Origin: Polaribacter atrinae
Lineage (GTDB): Bacteria > Bacteroidota > Bacteroidia > Flavobacteriales > Flavobacteriaceae
Direction: 5' to 3'
DNA: 64,000 nt
NCBI RefSeq assembly: GCF_038023995.1
Contig: NZ_CP150660.1
Location: 3,284,501-3,348,500, forward strand
The notes under the pieces: generated by a model
The model's input: the letters and a program-made list of their open reading frames with translations, nothing else
What the model was told of the DNA's origin: nothing
The model's database searches: none
Made by a program: the position numbers and the translations under genes
In this document: piece after piece, positions 38,230 through 47,410 of the stretch
Position numbering within the stretch: position 1 is the first letter of the stretch
Layout: each line of letters starts with the position of its first letter

Positions 38230-39018
38230 ATGACAATTTTAGATAAAATAATCGCATTTAAAAAGAAGGAAATAGCTAAGATAAAGGCAGAAGTTCCTGT
38301 TCAGAAATTAGTACAAAGTCCTAGTTTTGGAAGAACAACTTTTTCATTAAAAAAATCGTTGCTAGAAGTTGGTTCTACAGGAATTATTGCCGAATTTAAA
38401 CGTCAATCTCCTTCTAAAGGAATCATTAACGACAAAGCAACTATTGCAGAGGTTACTAATGGGTATTTAGATGCAAATGTAGCGGCACAATCTATCTTAA
38501 CCGATACTTCTTTTTTTGGAGGTTCTATGGCAGATTTGATGGAAGCAAGAATCATCAACCAACAAAAACCAATATTAAGAAAAGATTTTATTGTTGATGG
38601 ATTTCAGATTGTAGAAGCAAAAGCAATTGGTGCAGATGTCATTTTATTAATTGCGTCTTGTTTAACAGCAACCGAATTAAAAAACTACGGAAACTTAGCA
38701 ACAGATTTAGGTTTAGAAGTTTTATATGAAATCCATACACAAGAAGACCTGGATAAAATTAACGATTTAGACAATAAAATTATTGGAATCAATAACAGAA
38801 ACCTAAATACTTTTGAAGTCGATTTAGAGCACTCTATTAAGTTAGCAGGTCAAATTCCGGATACATGTTTAAAAGTTTCTGAAAGCGGAATTTCTGATCC
38901 CAAAATTATTACAGGATTAAAAGAGTTTGGTTTTCAAGGGTTTTTAATTGGAGAAAACTTCATGAAAACGGATAATCCGGGAGAAGCTTGTTTAGATTTT
39001 ATCAATCAAATACACTAA
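38230..39018 (+). CDS. trpC: Indole-3-glycerol phosphate synthase
   Basis: A 262-residue TIM-barrel enzyme that closes the indole ring. Conserved blocks are IIAEFKRQSPSKGII (catalytic Lys), PILRKDFIVDGFQIVEAKAIGADVILLIAS, GINNRNLNTFEVDLEHS and VSESGISDP, then GFLIGENFMK. It is a single-function TrpC (not fused to TrpF), as is usual in flavobacteria. Confidence 0.97.
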   Translation: MTILDKIIAFKKKEIAKIKAEVPVQKLVQSPSFGRTTFSLKKSLLEVGSTGIIAEFKRQSPSKGIINDKATIAEVTNGYLDANVAAQSILTDTSFFGGSMADLMEARIINQQKPILRKDFIVDGFQIVEAKAIGADVILLIASCLTATELKNYGNLATDLGLEVLYEIHTQEDLDKINDLDNKIIGINNRNLNTFEVDLEHSIKLAGQIPDTCLKVSESGISDPKIITGLKEFGFQGFLIGENFMKTDNPGEACLDFINQIH

Positions 39019-39125
39019 GAAAAAGTGTAAACGTGTAATTGTTGAATTGTGTAAAAAACAGTTTGAAAAGATTTAGTGATAACGATTAAACGCATAAACA
39101 GTTAAATAATTAAACCATTTTCAGT
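39019..39125. repeat. AT-rich imperfect inverted repeat, copy 2 (trpC-trpF gap)
   Basis: GTGTAAACGTGTAATTG words face ATTAAACGCATAAACAGTTA words, resembling the gap at 11189-11285. This is the only inter-gene gap of about 60 bases or more between trpE and trpB that lacks the GTCATT-type palindrome. Confidence 0.45.
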
Positions 39126-39833
39126 ATGAAATTAAAGGTTTGCGGAATGAAATATGTAGAAAATATCCAACAAGTTGCGGATTTGCAACCTGATTATTTG
39201 GGGTTTATTTTCTATGAAAAATCAAAAAGAAATTTTGAAGGAATTATTCCTGAATTTCCAAATTCGATAAAAAAAACAGGTGTTTTTGTAAATGAATATA
39301 TCGAGATTGTTATTTCTTTAGTTGAAGAATATAGATTAGAAGCTATTCAGTTACACGGAGATGAATCTGTGGAATATGTTACCGATTTAAAAAATCAGTT
39401 AACAGAAAGAAGAGCGTTGTTTATTGAAGAAAATAAGCAAATTAAAAAGAAGAAAAATCAACATTATATTTCTGAAAATGAAGTTGAGGTTATTAAGGTT
39501 TTTGGAATTAAAGACGAGTTTAATTTTGATGTATTAAAACCTTATTTAGAAGTTGTAGATTTCTTTTTGTTTGACACTAAAGGAAAGGAAAGAGGAGGAA
39601 ACGGAACAAAATTCGATTGGTCTGTTTTAGAGAAATATCCTTTTGATATACCTTTCTTTTTAAGTGGAGGAATCGGATTAGATGATGTAGAAGAAGTTCA
39701 AAAAATAATGAAATCAGATTTACCTATTTACGCATTAGACGTAAATAGTCAGTTTGAAAGTAAGCCAGGAGTTAAGAAAATAGAAGAATTAGAAAAATTT
39801 AAAAAGAACGTCATTACGAACGTAGTGAAGTAA
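39126..39833 (+). CDS. trpF: Phosphoribosylanthranilate isomerase
   Basis: A 235-residue isomerase, about 25-30 residues longer than usual. LKVCGMKYVENI holds the catalytic Cys6, YLGFIFYEKSKR and AIQLHGDESVEYV follow, and the catalytic Asp is in FFLFDTKGKERGGNGTKFDW. Extra length comes from a Lys-rich loop (RRALFIEENKQIKKKKNQHY) and from the C-terminus. The last eight residues (NVITNVVK) and the stop codon are encoded by the start of palindromic repeat copy 5, so the repeat appears to have replaced the original gene end. Confidence 0.93.
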   Translation: MKLKVCGMKYVENIQQVADLQPDYLGFIFYEKSKRNFEGIIPEFPNSIKKTGVFVNEYIEIVISLVEEYRLEAIQLHGDESVEYVTDLKNQLTERRALFIEENKQIKKKKNQHYISENEVEVIKVFGIKDEFNFDVLKPYLEVVDFFLFDTKGKERGGNGTKFDWSVLEKYPFDIPFFLSGGIGLDDVEEVQKIMKSDLPIYALDVNSQFESKPGVKKIEELEKFKKNVITNVVK

Positions 39834-39875
39834 TCTGCTTATTAATTAAGAGATTGCTTCGTTCCTCTCAATGAC
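39809..39875. repeat. Palindromic interspersed repeat, copy 5 (overlaps the trpF end)
   Basis: Left arm CGTCATTACGAACGTAGTGA then AGTAATCTGCTT; right arm AAGAGATTGCTTCGTTCCTC then TCAATGAC. It begins inside trpF and ends 16 bases before trpB. Confidence 0.8.
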
Positions 39876-39890
39876 AGAATATTATAAAAT

Positions 39891-41075
39891 ATGAAATCAA
39901 AATTTCACCCAGACAAAAACGGTTATTACGGACAATTTGGAGGCGCATTCATTCCAGAATTGTTATATCCAAATGTGAAAGAATTAGAAGATAATTACAT
40001 TCAAATATTAGAATCTGATGAGTTTCAAGAAGAATACAAGTCGTTATTAAAAGATTACGTTGGTCGCCCAAGTCCGTTGTATTTGGCAAAACGTTTGTCA
40101 GAAAAATATGGCGCTTTTATTTATTTAAAACGAGAAGATTTAAATCATACAGGAGCACATAAAGTAAACAATACTATTGGTCAGATTTTGGTTGCTAAGA
40201 AATTAGGGAAGACTAAAATTATTGCAGAAACAGGAGCAGGGCAACATGGTGTTGCTACCGCTACCGTTTGTGCTTTAATGGGCTTAGAGTGTACTGTTTT
40301 TATGGGAGAGAAAGACATTGAGCGTCAAGCTCCAAATGTTGCTCGTATGAAAATGTTGGGTGCAAAAGTAATTCCTGCTTTAAGCGGAAGTAGAACATTA
40401 AAAGATGCAACAAATGAAGCAATTCGTTATTGGATTCAGCATCCTGAAACTTTTTATTTAATTGGTTCTGTTGTTGGTCCGCATCCGTATCCAGATATGG
40501 TTGCTCGTCTACAAGCAGTAATTTCAGAAGAAATGAAATGGCAGCTAAAAGAGAAAACAGGTAAAGAAAATCCGGATACAATTATAGCTTGTGTTGGTGG
40601 AGGTTCTAATGCTGCTGGTGCTTTTTATCACTATATGGATGATGAAGAGGTAGAATTAATAGCAGTAGAAGCTTCTGGTTTAGGAGTTAATTCTGGTGAA
40701 AGTGCTGCCACTTCTCAATTAGGACAAGTAGGAATTATTCATGGTTCTAAAACCATTTTAATGCAAGATGAATACGGACAAATTGTTGAACCTTATTCTA
40801 TTTCAGCAGGTTTAGATTATCCTGGAGTTGGTCCGTTACATGCCTTTTTATATGAAAGTAAAAGAGCTAAATTTATGAATGCAACAGATAAAGAAGCTTT
40901 GGCTGCCGCTTATGAATTAACTAGAATAGAAGGAATTATTCCTGCTTTAGAAAGCGCACATGCTTTGGCTGTGTTATCTAAAATTAAATTTAGAAAAGAC
41001 CAAGTTGTAGTGGTAAATTTATCGGGTAGAGGAGATAAAGATTTAGAAACGTATATCAATCATTTAGAGGATTAA
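39891..41075 (+). CDS. trpB: Tryptophan synthase beta chain
   Basis: A 394-residue PLP enzyme condensing indole and serine. Lys91 in [18 protein letters not shown] binds [23 protein letters not shown] and the phosphate-binding [13 protein letters not shown] match TrpB1. The final block [13 protein letters not shown] is typical. Its stop codon TAATG overlaps the start of the DUF3050 gene by one base. Confidence 0.97.
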   Translation: MKSKFHPDKNGYYGQFGGAFIPELLYPNVKELEDNYIQILESDEFQEEYKSLLKDYVGRPSPLYLAKRLSEKYGAFIYLKREDLNHTGAHKVNNTIGQILVAKKLGKTKIIAETGAGQHGVATATVCALMGLECTVFMGEKDIERQAPNVARMKMLGAKVIPALSGSRTLKDATNEAIRYWIQHPETFYLIGSVVGPHPYPDMVARLQAVISEEMKWQLKEKTGKENPDTIIACVGGGSNAAGAFYHYMDDEEVELIAVEASGLGVNSGESAATSQLGQVGIIHGSKTILMQDEYGQIVEPYSISAGLDYPGVGPLHAFLYESKRAKFMNATDKEALAAAYELTRIEGIIPALESAHALAVLSKIKFRKDQVVVVNLSGRGDKDLETYINHLED

Positions 41076-41866
41076 TGAATTCTAAAATAGTATATATAGA
41101 AAATGAGTTGGTGTCTTTAAGAGAAGATTTAAAGAACCATCAACTTTATAAAAAGTTAAACTCTATAGAAGATATAAAAACTTTTATGGAAGCACATGTT
41201 TTTGCTGTTTGGGATTTTATGTCGCTTTTAAAAGCATTACAGATAAATTTAACAACGGTTTCAATTCCTTGGATTCCGAAGAAAAACACCAACTTAGTTC
41301 GCTTTATAAACGAAATTACGTTAGCTGAAGAAAGTGATGTTAATAAAGACGGTGTTTTAAAAAGCCATTATGAAATGTATTTAGATGCGATGCAAGAAAT
41401 GAATGCAGATTGCTCTAAAATAGAAGGTTTTATCAATGAAATTATCAATGGAAAAGATGTTTTGAAATCTATTGATAATTTAGAAGTGCATAACGCTATA
41501 AAGGATTTTGTTTCTTATACTTTTAAGGTAATTGATACAAATGAAAGCCATAAAATAGCAGCTTCATTTACGTTTGGTAGAGAGGATATTATACCAGATA
41601 TGTTTATAAAAATTGTAGATGAAACTACCTTAAAAAGTAATAAGAAATTTGATAATTTTATTTATTATTTAGAAAGACATATTGAGTTAGATGGCGATGA
41701 ACATGGGCCTTTATCATTACAAATGATTGAGGAATTATGTGGGAATGATGATAAAAAATGGCAAGAAGTTTTAGAAGTAGCCAAAGAGTCTTTGCAAGTA
41801 AGAATAAATTTGTGGAGTGCTGTTGAAGAAGAATTAAAAAGTAAAAAAGAATCAGTTTTAGCATGA
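41075..41866 (+). CDS. DUF3050 protein inside the trp operon
   Basis: A 263-residue all-helical cytoplasmic protein placed between trpB and trpA, overlapping trpB by 1 base and trpA by 4 bases, so translation of all three is coupled. [19 protein letters not shown] (residues 38-56) and [18 protein letters not shown] (197-214) are the DUF3050 hallmarks. Candidate metal ligands recur: Glu39/His41, Glu85/Glu86, Glu157/His159, and Glu200, His202, Asp206, His210. This spacing, including a D-x3-H at 206-210, recalls heme-oxygenase-like diiron proteins. I know of no proven role. Context suggests a link to indole or tryptophan metabolism, or simple genetic linkage. Confidence 0.82.
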   Translation: MNSKIVYIENELVSLREDLKNHQLYKKLNSIEDIKTFMEAHVFAVWDFMSLLKALQINLTTVSIPWIPKKNTNLVRFINEITLAEESDVNKDGVLKSHYEMYLDAMQEMNADCSKIEGFINEIINGKDVLKSIDNLEVHNAIKDFVSYTFKVIDTNESHKIAASFTFGREDIIPDMFIKIVDETTLKSNKKFDNFIYYLERHIELDGDEHGPLSLQMIEELCGNDDKKWQEVLEVAKESLQVRINLWSAVEEELKSKKESVLA

Positions 41867-42627
41867 AAAAATTAGAAACAATCTTTCAAGAAAAGAAAAA
41901 TTTATTATCGATTTATTTTACTTGTGGATATCCTAAGTTAGAGGATACGACTAAAGTAATTGCTGAATTAGAAAAAAGTGGTGTAGACTTTATAGAAGTT
42001 GGTTTGCCATATTCAGATCCTTTAGCAGATGGACCAACCATACAAGATAGTAGCCAGAAAGCATTAGATAATGGTATTAATTTAGATCTTATTTTTGATC
42101 AATTAATGACCATTAAAGAAGCCAATAAAACGCCTTTAGTTTTAATGGGGTATTTAAATCAGATGCTTAAATATGGCGAAGATAAATTTTGTCAGAAAGT
42201 AGTAGATTGTGGTATCGAAACTGTTATTTTACCAGATTTACCAATGGTGGAATATGAAAATCATTACAAAGATTTATTCGAAAAATACGGACTTACAAAT
42301 GTGTTTTTAATAACTCCGCACACATCCGAAGAAAGAATTAGAAAAATAGATTCTTATTCTAAAGCATTTATTTATGTGGTGGCTTCTGCTTCTATTACGG
42401 GTGCAAAAGGTGATATTTCTAACAATCAGGTAGCTTATTTTGAGAGAATTAAAAACATGAATCTAAAGAGTAATTTAATTATCGGTTTTGGTATTTCTGA
42501 TAAAGAAACATTTACGACTGCTTGTAAATATGCAAACGGAACTATAATTGGTTCTGCATTTATAAAGAATTTAGGTTTAAACGGAATTGATAAAATTAAT
42601 GATTTTATAAAACCGATAATTAGTTAA
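41863..42627 (+). CDS. trpA: Tryptophan synthase alpha chain
   Basis: A 254-residue TIM barrel that cleaves indole-3-glycerol phosphate to indole. The catalytic acids are Glu45 ([11 protein letters not shown]) and Asp56 (LADGPTIQ). [16 protein letters not shown] and [10 protein letters not shown] are the phosphate-binding regions. ATGA overlap with the DUF3050 gene couples translation. It is the last gene of the operon, followed by a hairpin at 42652-42669. Confidence 0.97.
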   Translation: MKKLETIFQEKKNLLSIYFTCGYPKLEDTTKVIAELEKSGVDFIEVGLPYSDPLADGPTIQDSSQKALDNGINLDLIFDQLMTIKEANKTPLVLMGYLNQMLKYGEDKFCQKVVDCGIETVILPDLPMVEYENHYKDLFEKYGLTNVFLITPHTSEERIRKIDSYSKAFIYVVASASITGAKGDISNNQVAYFERIKNMNLKSNLIIGFGISDKETFTTACKYANGTIIGSAFIKNLGLNGIDKINDFIKPIIS

Positions 42628-42651
42628 GGAATTCTTAAATATTTCTTAAAG

Positions 42652-42669
42652 AGCCTTTTAAAAAAGGCT
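42652..42669 (+). terminator. Hairpin after trpA
   Basis: AGCCTTTT and AAAAGGCT form a small stem 24 bases after the trpA stop. There is no clear T-run after it, so termination may be weak. Confidence 0.45.
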
Positions 42670-42714
42670 AAGCATTTAATAAAGTTTATTTTAGTCATTA
42701 AATACCTAACTATA

Positions 42715-45700
42715 ATGATTAAAAAAACTTTATTTCTGTTTGTAGTATTCTGTACTACAACTCTTTTAACTGCCCAAAACACTTTAATACGAATGCCTTC
42801 TATCAGTCCGGATGCCTCTAAAATGGCATTCAGTTATGATGGAGATATTTGGGTTTTAGATTTAATGACCAACCAAACTAAGCGGTTAACAATCCATCAA
42901 GCATATGAGAGTAATCCTATTTGGAACCCTCAAAGTAATCAGTTAGTTTTTACCTCAAACAGAAGAGGAAATACAAATATTTTTAAGACCAATTTAAGTG
43001 GAGGAGTTCCTACACAATTGACCTATTATCCTACAACAGATACTCCTAGTCAATGGAACTCTAATGGAGAAATTATATTTTCTAGTAATAGAATTTATAA
43101 AGGAACAGAAAGAGAAACATCTATTTATAAAATTGATGAAAACGGAGAAACTCCAAATCGTTTTATGACTGCTTTAGGGAGTCAGGCTTCAATTTCTCCA
43201 AATGGTAATTTTGTTGCTTTTGTAAAAGGAACTTGTAGAATTTCTAGAGAAGATTATAATGGTCCTGCACAAAGAGATATTTGGGTTTATAATTTAAAAA
43301 CGAAAGCATATTTTCAAATTACTACTAGTAATAAAAATGATCATTCTCCACTTTGGGACGCTCAAAACAACCTGTATTATATAGGTTCTAAAAGCGGTAG
43401 ATACAATATTTACAAAACATCTTTAAATGCAGATGGAAGTAAAAGTGATACTGAAAATAAATTAACAGATTTAAAAGTGAATGGAGTATTGTCTTTTACT
43501 GTAAGTAATAATGGAAGTGTTGTTTACAACAGTGGGTTAGATGTTTTTAAAATAGAGAACGGAACTACATCTAAAATAGATTTAAATTTAGCTACAGATA
43601 ATCGATTTGAGTTACAAGAAACAGAAACGGTATCTAACGGAATTAAAGATGTACAAGTATCTCCTAATGGTAAATTAATTGCTTTAAGTATTAATGGCGA
43701 AATTTTTGTAAAAGAAAATAATAAGGATAAAATAAAAAGCAATAACGTTAGTAAGCATCCTTTTAAAGATGATAATCCTTTTTGGATAGATGATAATACA
43801 TTAGGTTTTTTATCTGATAGAGATGGTCAAAATGAACTTTATAAAGTTGTTTCTACGGATGATAAAGTAAATTTAAGCAGAAGTTTAAAAACAAAAATAA
43901 CGAGACTTACAAAAAGTAAAATAGATGTTTTTGAACCATTGGTATCGCCAAACGGAAAGAAAATTTCTTATAGAGTTGGTAGAGGGCAATTAATAATTGC
44001 AGACTTAAAAGATGGTAAAATAGTAAGCCCAAAAAGTTATTCAGATTCTTGGGCAGCCGCAGAAGGCGTTTCTTGGAGTCCGGATAGTAAATATATAGCC
44101 TATTCTCAAGATGATTTAAATTTTGATAGCGAAATTTATATACAATCTATAGAAAATCCATCAAAAAAAATAAACGTTTCTATGCATCCTAGGTCAGATT
44201 CCTCTCCAGTTTGGAGTCCCGATGGAAAAAAACTTTCTTTTGTTTCTAATAGAGCAGGAGATAGAGGCGGAATAAATTATGATACTTGGATGATTTGGTT
44301 ACAAAAATCTGATTGGGAAAAAACAAAAACAGATTTTGAAGATGGCGATTATTATAGCACTAAAGAAGAAGCTAAAAGTAAGACAGAAAAGCCTGTTGTA
44401 CATGTAAAAATAGATGAAGATAAAATTTACGATCGACTAGTTCAGGTAACTAATTGGGCAGGTAATGAGTATGGTAGATTATTTAGTGCAGATAGTAAAA
44501 GTATGTATATTTCTGCTACAGACCCAGCAACACAACAAAATGGGTATTATAAAATAGATTTAAAAGGAGGTAAAGCAAAATTAGTTAAAGATGTTTCTAG
44601 TGTAAATGGATTTAGTTTGCATAAGGATAATTTATATTATTCTTCTAAAGGACAATTAAAATCATTAAACTTAAAGACAGATAAAGTAGCTTCTTTTTCT
44701 CATTCTGCAACTTATACAACAGATTTTAGTAAATTAAATGAACAAGTTTTTGAAGAAGGAGTTAGAGCTATAACAGCAGGTTTTTATGACCCTAAATATC
44801 ACGGCTATAATTGGAGTGAGATTGTAGAAAGATACAGACCTATGGTTTTGGCTACGGCTGCCAAACAAGATTATTCTTTTGTGTTTAATAACATGTTAGG
44901 GCAGTTAAATGCAAGTCATATGGGCTATAGAGGAGCAACTCCAGAAAAGGTTTCTGATGATAAAATAGGATTGTTAGGTTTAGATGTTTCTAATGTGAAA
45001 AATGGTGTTAAAATCAATTTTATCTTACCAAACTCTGCAGCAACAAAAAACAATGTTTCTTTGCAAAAAGGAGATGTTATTACCGCTGTAAACGGAGTAG
45101 AAATTAAAGAAAATACTAACTTTTATAGTTTGCTAAAAAATACTTCTGAAAATGAAATCTTATTAAATCTAGCTGATAAAAGAGAAATTGTGGTAAGAAC
45201 AGAATCTACCAGAACGATTAGTAATTTACGATATGAAGAGTGGATAAACTCTAGAAAAAAGTTAGTAGATGAATATTCTAACGGACAATTAGGTTACATT
45301 CATATACAAGGTATGAATTTACCCAGTTTTGAGCGTTTTGAAAGAGAATTAAAAGCAAGTGGTTACGGTAAAAAAGGTATTGTAATTGATGTTAGAAATA
45401 ATGGTGGTGGTTGGACTACAGACCGTTTAATGGCCGTTTTAACTGTGCAACAACATTCTTACACAGTACCAAGAGGAGCTACAGATAATTTACAAATAGA
45501 TAATAAGAAGTTTGCAGGAAATTATCCTTTTAATGAAAGAGCTTTGTTGGCTGTAAATACAAAGCCTTTAGTTGCTTTAACTAACGAAAGCAGTTATTCT
45601 AACGCAGAAATTTTTGCGCATGCATTTAAAAGTTTTAAGTTAGGTAAAGTTGTTGGGCAACCAACCTTTGGAGCAGTAATTTCTACCGGCTCTCAAAGAT

Positions 45701-45882
45701 TACAAGACGGTTCTATTAGAATGCCATATAGAGCATGGTATGTTAAAGAATCAGGAATGAATATGGAAAACGGACCAGCAGTACCTGATGTTTTAGTACA
45801 AAATAAACCAGGTTGGAAAGCAAGAGGAGAAGATGATCAATTAAAGAAAGCCGTAGAAGTGTTATTGCAAGATCTAAATTAA
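42715..45882 (+). CDS. Tricorn-like S41 protease
   Basis: A 1055-residue exported protease with a signal peptide (residues 1-20). Residues about 25-640 hold WD40/PD40-type beta-propeller repeats (SISPDASKMAFSYDGDIWVLDL, SPNGKKISYRV, WSPDSKYIAYS, WSPDGKKLSFVSNRAGDRGG). A tricorn C1 segment follows, then a PDZ domain (about 740-825, NGVKINFILPNSAATKNNVSLQKGD) and the S41 catalytic domain (about 850-1050) with GIVIDVRNNGGGWTTD and the Ser-containing loop NESSYSNAEIF. It probably trims peptides in the periplasm. It stands alone, between trpA and a bidirectional terminator. Confidence 0.93.
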   Translation: MIKKTLFLFVVFCTTTLLTAQNTLIRMPSISPDASKMAFSYDGDIWVLDLMTNQTKRLTIHQAYESNPIWNPQSNQLVFTSNRRGNTNIFKTNLSGGVPTQLTYYPTTDTPSQWNSNGEIIFSSNRIYKGTERETSIYKIDENGETPNRFMTALGSQASISPNGNFVAFVKGTCRISREDYNGPAQRDIWVYNLKTKAYFQITTSNKNDHSPLWDAQNNLYYIGSKSGRYNIYKTSLNADGSKSDTENKLTDLKVNGVLSFTVSNNGSVVYNSGLDVFKIENGTTSKIDLNLATDNRFELQETETVSNGIKDVQVSPNGKLIALSINGEIFVKENNKDKIKSNNVSKHPFKDDNPFWIDDNTLGFLSDRDGQNELYKVVSTDDKVNLSRSLKTKITRLTKSKIDVFEPLVSPNGKKISYRVGRGQLIIADLKDGKIVSPKSYSDSWAAAEGVSWSPDSKYIAYSQDDLNFDSEIYIQSIENPSKKINVSMHPRSDSSPVWSPDGKKLSFVSNRAGDRGGINYDTWMIWLQKSDWEKTKTDFEDGDYYSTKEEAKSKTEKPVVHVKIDEDKIYDRLVQVTNWAGNEYGRLFSADSKSMYISATDPATQQNGYYKIDLKGGKAKLVKDVSSVNGFSLHKDNLYYSSKGQLKSLNLKTDKVASFSHSATYTTDFSKLNEQVFEEGVRAITAGFYDPKYHGYNWSEIVERYRPMVLATAAKQDYSFVFNNMLGQLNASHMGYRGATPEKVSDDKIGLLGLDVSNVKNGVKINFILPNSAATKNNVSLQKGDVITAVNGVEIKENTNFYSLLKNTSENEILLNLADKREIVVRTESTRTISNLRYEEWINSRKKLVDEYSNGQLGYIHIQGMNLPSFERFERELKASGYGKKGIVIDVRNNGGGWTTDRLMAVLTVQQHSYTVPRGATDNLQIDNKKFAGNYPFNERALLAVNTKPLVALTNESSYSNAEIFAHAFKSFKLGKVVGQPTFGAVISTGSQRLQDGSIRMPYRAWYVKESGMNMENGPAVPDVLVQNKPGWKARGEDDQLKKAVEVLLQDLN

Positions 45883-45901
45883 AAGATAAATTACTAAAGA
45901 T

Positions 45902-45940
45902 AAAAAAAAAGCGAAACTTATTAAGTTTCGCTTTTTTTTT
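45902..45940. terminator. Bidirectional terminator between convergent genes
   Basis: A run of A, then GCGAAACTTA, TTAAGTTTCGC and a run of nine T. It works for the tricorn-like gene on plus and the FKBP lipoprotein gene on minus. Confidence 0.92.
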
Positions 45941-45957
45941 ATCTTTAAAAATTGAAT

Positions 45958-46794
45958 TTAGTCATTAACGCTAATTAATTTCACATCAAAAGCTAATATA
46001 CTATACCCAGGTATTGTACCTTGTCCGTACTCTCCATAACCCAATGAATAAGGGATTAATAGTACACCATCTCCACCTTCTTTAAAAAGTTGTAAACCTT
46101 CTGTCCAACCAGCAATTACTTGGTTTAATCCAAACGTTGCTCCAGAGACAGTACTTTCATCAAAAACAGTTCCGTTTAAAAAATAACCTTTATAAGCAAC
46201 TGTTACACTAGAATTACTTGTTGGTATTTCTCCTGTACCTTCATTATTTACAACATAATACAAACCAGATTCTGTTTTTGTAGCTTCTAAATTATTATCA
46301 TCAATATATTTTAAGATAGCAGCTTCATTTTGAGCGTCATAATCATCATGAACAGCAATAAGTTCTATTTCAAAAATTAAAACGGTTCCACAAGGAATAG
46401 AACCAGAAGAGTTTCCTGCTTCTCCAAAGGCCAATTCAGAAGGGATGATTAATGTTGCTTTACCACCTTCTTTTAATAGTTGAATTCCTTCGCTTAATCC
46501 AGGAATAAGTGTTTCTAAGTTAAGTATTGAAGACTCACTTTCTCCATTATCAGTTCCATCTAAAAGATATGCTTTATATTTAATATCTACAACAGAGTTT
46601 TCAGTTGCAGCTTTCCCAGTACCTTCATTTTCTATAATATAATGTAAGCCAGAGTCAGATTCTGTTGTAGCTAATTCTTTGCTCTCAATGTATTCAATAA
46701 TATCATCTTCTGTTTGTGGGGTACAACTAACATCATCTTTAAGACAAGAAGTAAAAAGAATTATTGATAAAAAAAGTGTTAAGTAGGATTTCAT
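45958..46794 (-). CDS. Tandem FKBP-type prolyl isomerase lipoprotein
   Basis: A 278-residue lipoprotein (lipobox FTSCLKDD, Cys17) with two FKBP domains, about residues 60-150 and 180-278. Each has the order SGLHYIIENEGTGKAA or SGLYYVVNNEGTGEIP, a VDIKYKAYLLDG or VAYKGYFLNG strand, LIPGLSEGIQLLKEGGKA or VIAGWTEGLQLFKEGG, and a closing strand after LAFGEAG or LGYGEYGQGTIPG. It is probably a periplasmic or surface folding helper. Some catalytic aromatic positions differ between the two domains, so one may be only structural. A TACATTTG box lies on the minus strand at 46824-46817. Confidence 0.9.
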   Translation of the reverse strand: MKSYLTLFLSIILFTSCLKDDVSCTPQTEDDIIEYIESKELATTESDSGLHYIIENEGTGKAATENSVVDIKYKAYLLDGTDNGESESSILNLETLIPGLSEGIQLLKEGGKATLIIPSELAFGEAGNSSGSIPCGTVLIFEIELIAVHDDYDAQNEAAILKYIDDNNLEATKTESGLYYVVNNEGTGEIPTSNSSVTVAYKGYFLNGTVFDESTVSGATFGLNQVIAGWTEGLQLFKEGGDGVLLIPYSLGYGEYGQGTIPGYSILAFDVKLISVND

Positions 46795-46909
46795 TTTATG
46801 ATTTTAAAATTTCACGCAAATGTAAAATAATTACAAATCATCATAAATTAAAATTTTATAAACTATTCATAAAATTTTGTTATATTATTAACTCAAAACA
46901 AAAATAAAT

Positions 46910-47143
46910 ATGGAATTACCAAAAAGAGCTGGAAATAGATCGCTAGCAGTTGAATTAGAAGAAGGAAAAAACTATGCTTGGTGTACTTGTGGTTTGTCTG
47001 AAAAGCAACCTTTATGCGATGGTAAACACAGAGGAACAGGCATGAGTCCGAATGTTTTTACTGCAGAAAAAACAGAGACAAGAAATTTGTGTGCATGTAA
47101 ACTAACCAACAATGGGCCTTTTTGCGACGGTTCTCATAAATAA
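46910..47143 (+). CDS. Double CDGSH iron-sulfur protein
   Basis: A 77-residue protein with two CDGSH-type 2Fe-2S sites, each Cys3-His. The first is Cys25, Cys27, Cys36 and His40 (CTCGLSEKQPLCDGKH); the second is Cys60, Cys62, Cys71 and His75 (CACKLTNNGPFCDGSH). It resembles the small tandem CDGSH proteins of the MiNT type. The role is probably redox or Fe-S transfer in the cytoplasm. It is a single gene. Confidence 0.93.
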   Translation: MELPKRAGNRSLAVELEEGKNYAWCTCGLSEKQPLCDGKHRGTGMSPNVFTAEKTETRNLCACKLTNNGPFCDGSHK

Positions 47144-47150
47144 TAATAAT

Positions 47151-47177
47151 GTCATTCTTAATATAATTAGGAATGAC
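47151..47177. repeat. Small GTCATTC palindrome
   Basis: GTCATTCTTA and TAGGAATGAC form arms of a short hairpin 7 bases after the CDGSH gene stop. It resembles a minimal version of the repeat family found in the trp operon. It may serve as a weak terminator. Confidence 0.5.
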
Positions 47178-47410
47178 AATTATTTGATACTTCTATTTCG
47201 AAGGTAAACCTATTGAGTCTATAGGTATTTTTGCTTTCTTGTTTTTTTATTTAGATTTTAGAAACTTTTTAGTTTGGTAATGTCTTTTTTTCTTCATTAT
47301 TAAAATGAAACGACCTTTTGCAATGAGATCATTACTATTTTAGCGTTTAATTATCTTTAATTAATAGACTTGGATAAAAATCTTCTTAAATTTGAATATT
47401 AATTTGATAT

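Noticed and set aside
36274..39875. CRISPR array in the trp region
   Set aside because: The repeats are palindromic, unevenly spaced by whole genes, diverged, and there are no cas genes; they are dispersed intergenic palindromes.
40300..40581. Antisense frames in trpB, gyrB, recQ and others
   Set aside because: They mirror strongly conserved genes on the opposite strand and have no independent support.
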